NCBI GenBank assembly: GCA_003162115.1
Contig: PMMV01000073.1
Location: forward strand, 27,001-34,336
Source of the DNA: Methanobacterium sp.
GTDB taxonomy: Archaea > Methanobacteriota > Methanobacteria > Methanobacteriales > Methanobacteriaceae
Direction of reading: 5' to 3'
Length of the DNA stretch: 7,336 nucleotides
Part shown: one piece after another, positions 6,170 to 7,336 of the stretch
Layout: each line of letters begins with the position of its first letter
Position numbering within the stretch: position 1 is the stretch's first letter
Program-made: the position numbers and the translations under genes
The notes under the pieces: model-generated
What the model was told of the DNA's origin: nothing
The model's database searches: none
What the model saw: only the letters and a program-made list of their open reading frames with translations

Positions 6170-6201
6170 CCTCCCAATATTTAAACCTCGCAATATTTAA
6201 A
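6170..6201 (-). repeat. 16-bp tandem duplication carrying two TATA boxes (CBS gene promoter)
   Basis: Two abutting copies, TTTAAATATTGCGAGG (upstream) and TTTAAATATTGGGAGG (downstream), differ at one base. Each holds a TATA box and a GAGG element. The downstream TATA predicts a start near the ATG at 6155, and the upstream one a start near 6170. The promoter may therefore give a leaderless and a short-leader transcript. Confidence 0.7.
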
Positions 6202-6223
6202 ATAATTATTTTTGAGCACAAAT

Positions 6224-6248
6224 CAAATCTATTTTTTAATTAGATTTG
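6224..6248. repeat. Inverted repeat, 8-bp arms
   Basis: CAAATCTA and TAGATTTG are perfect inverted copies separated by 9 nt, upstream of the CBS promoter. A second ACAAATC (6218-6224) can pair with the same right arm. It is a possible operator or transcript end signal of unknown role. Confidence 0.45.
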
Positions 6249-6329
6249 TCATAATGGTTTTATTTGCTAATAAAGAATATATTAATTTTAAAGACTTAAA
6301 ATAGGGGTTATAATAGGACGAAGATGTTG

Positions 6330-6352
6330 AAAATGAGTTTTAAACCCATTTT
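6330..6352. repeat. Near-perfect 23-bp dyad
   Basis: Arms AAAATGAGTTT and AAACCCATTTT match at 10 of 11 positions around a single central T. Further out, GTT (6326-6328) and AAC (6356-6358) extend the symmetry. It is about 175 bp from the CBS start and about 170 bp from the thiC TATA box, rather far for a simple operator. Confidence 0.45.
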
Positions 6353-6522
6353 ATGAACGGATCTTAGTTTTTATTTAATCATCCTGATGATCAAAAATGA
6401 ATTCAGAAGTTCAATATTCTCTTCAAATCTTGGAATAAATAGATATAGGATTTTAAGTATACCATTAACTAATTACAGCCTAATAAATGCTACTATTTGA
6501 ACAATATTTATTAACTAACAAA

Positions 6523-6530
6523 TTTATAAT
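6523..6530 (+). promoter_or_regulatory. TATA box of thiC
   Basis: TTTATAAT predicts a start near 6553 and a leader of about 34 nt that includes the GAGGT site. Such a leader is too short to hold a TPP riboswitch. Confidence 0.55.
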
Positions 6531-6574
6531 AACCTAAAAAAAATAAAAAAAAATTCTTTCAATGCATTTTATAT

Positions 6575-6579
6575 GAGGT
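6575..6579 (+). promoter_or_regulatory. Ribosome binding site selecting the GTG start of thiC
   Basis: GAGGT lies 7 nt upstream of the GTG at 6587 but 16 nt upstream of the next in-frame ATG (6596), so the GTG start is favoured. Confidence 0.75.
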
Positions 6580-6586
6580 ATAAAAA

Positions 6587-7336
6587 GTGACCCAGATGCA
6601 AGAAGCCCTAATGGGCAATATAACAGATGAAATTAGATCAGTATCAGAAACAGAAGGTTTAGATGTTTATAAAATTTTAAGAGGATTAGCAAGTGGCCGT
6701 ATAGTCATTCCTAAAAATATTGAAGGTAGATCTAAACCTATTGGTATAGGTAAAGGCCTGAAAACCAAGATCAATGCCAATGTTGGATCTTCTTCTGAGC
6801 TGGAGAAAGTTAAATGGGAAGTTGAAAAGGCCAAAGCAGCAGTTAAATATGGTTCAGATACTATTATGGATCTAAGCACGGGACCTGAATATGAGAAGGT
6901 TTTGATGGCTATTATGGAATCAGTTGACGTTCCAATTGGGACAGTTCCAATCTATGAGGCAGGTATTACAGCTTCTAAGCAAAAAAGTGCAGTAGTAAAT
7001 ATGGATGAGGATGATATGTTTAGTGCCATAGAAAATCAGGCTAGGGCAGGTGTTGATTTCATAACTGTTCACTGTGGCATAACAATGGATCTTATTAATA
7101 AAGTAAAGGATTCCAAAAGGATAATGGGTATAGTAAGTAGGGGAGGTTCTTTTTTAGCAGCTTGGATACTCAAAAATCAGGAAGAAAACCCCCTCTATAA
7201 AAATTATGATTATCTCCTTGAAATTGCAGAAGAGTATGATGTCACACTGAGTTTAGGGGACGGTCTTAGACCTGGATGTCTTCATGATGCATCCGATGTG
7301 CCTCAAATGCAGGAACTTGTTACTCTGGGTGAATTA
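6587..7336 (+). CDS. thiC: Phosphomethylpyrimidine synthase ThiC, N-terminal part (cut by window edge)
   Basis: ThiC is a cytosolic radical SAM enzyme that rearranges aminoimidazole ribotide into HMP phosphate, the pyrimidine precursor of thiamine. The 250 visible residues stay open to the window end. Family motifs are GIGKGLKTKINANVGSS (53-69), YGSDTIMDLSTG (88-99), GTVPIYEA (118-125), FITVHCGIT (158-166), GIVSRGGS (181-188) and SLGDGLRPG (222-230). The C-terminal Cx2Cx4C cluster motif lies beyond the window. The short N-terminus, lacking the bacterial ThiC-associated domain, is typical of archaeal ThiC. The start is the GTG at 6587, chosen by its ribosome binding site. Some methanogens have two ThiC paralogues, and this fragment does not show which one this is. 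No thiamine riboswitch is visible upstream. It is divergent from the CBS gene. Confidence 0.95.
   Translation, partial: MTQMQEALMGNITDEIRSVSETEGLDVYKILRGLASGRIVIPKNIEGRSKPIGIGKGLKTKINANVGSSSELEKVKWEVEKAKAAVKYGSDTIMDLSTGPEYEKVLMAIMESVDVPIGTVPIYEAGITASKQKSAVVNMDEDDMFSAIENQARAGVDFITVHCGITMDLINKVKDSKRIMGIVSRGGSFLAAWILKNQEENPLYKNYDYLLEIAEEYDVTLSLGDGLRPGCLHDASDVPQMQELVTLGEL

Larger units (their letters stand above)
6202..6522. other. Gene-free AT-rich interval between the CBS gene and thiC
   Basis: About 320 bp between the CBS promoter and the thiC TATA box. I find no ORF with good start signals, no tRNA-like fold and no TPP-riboswitch landmarks. It holds two inverted repeats (6224-6248 and 6330-6352), which are the only structure I can point to. 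Confidence 0.5.

Noticed and set aside
6324..6356. Ten-codon leader-peptide ORF (ATG...TGA) upstream of thiC
   Set aside because: It coincides with the AT-rich dyad, is over 200 bp from thiC, and has only a weak AGGA upstream.
6531..6586. TPP riboswitch upstream of thiC
   Set aside because: I see no CTGAGA-type conserved core, and the leader predicted from the TATA box is only about 34 nt.

Overview
The window looks like chromosomal DNA of an AT-rich methanogenic euryarchaeon, most likely Methanobacteriales (Methanobacterium-like). Four things point there: a methanogenesis marker 8 protein (DUF2099), an archaeal-type ThiC, an NrpR-type nitrogen repressor next to glnA, and a CAU-anticodon tRNA with a canonical bulge-helix-bulge intron. 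Promoters are archaeal (TATA boxes such as TTTATATA), several genes have strong GGAGG-type ribosome binding sites, and poly-T tracts follow some genes. The genus assignment rests on remembered gene neighbourhoods and is an inference.

Positions 1-1710, minus strand, form a nitrogen-assimilation unit. The 5' end of nrpR runs off the left edge. Upstream of it is a complete glnA (glutamine synthetase I-alpha) whose promoter carries a perfect GGAA-N6-TTCC NrpR operator between the TATA box and the predicted transcription start. The repressor gene therefore sits beside one of its expected targets.

Positions 1938-4333, minus strand, hold a ThiF/MoeB/HesA-family E1-like protein, a radical SAM/SPASM protein, and a 134-residue unknown protein with an N-terminal FVTNSSSTSF motif and a CECE C-terminus. 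The last two lie 20 nt apart, with the small-protein gene first, and are probably co-transcribed. This pair is the least conventional part of the window and could be a peptide-modification system. The small protein appears to start at CTG behind a perfect Shine-Dalgarno sequence.

Positions 4610-4719, minus strand, hold a tRNA-Met(CAU) gene with a 36-nt intron. A divergent regulatory interval with a perfect 19-bp palindrome separates it from the plus-strand methanogenesis marker 8 gene (4934-5758). That gene converges on a two-CBS-domain protein (5778-6155, minus strand), whose promoter consists of a 16-bp tandem duplication carrying two TATA boxes.

A 431-bp gene-free interval with two dyads separates the CBS gene from a divergent thiC (6587 to the window end, plus strand, 3'-truncated), which makes the pyrimidine moiety of thiamine. 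Apart from the radical SAM pair and possibly the E1-like gene, the content is ordinary methanogen core genome.
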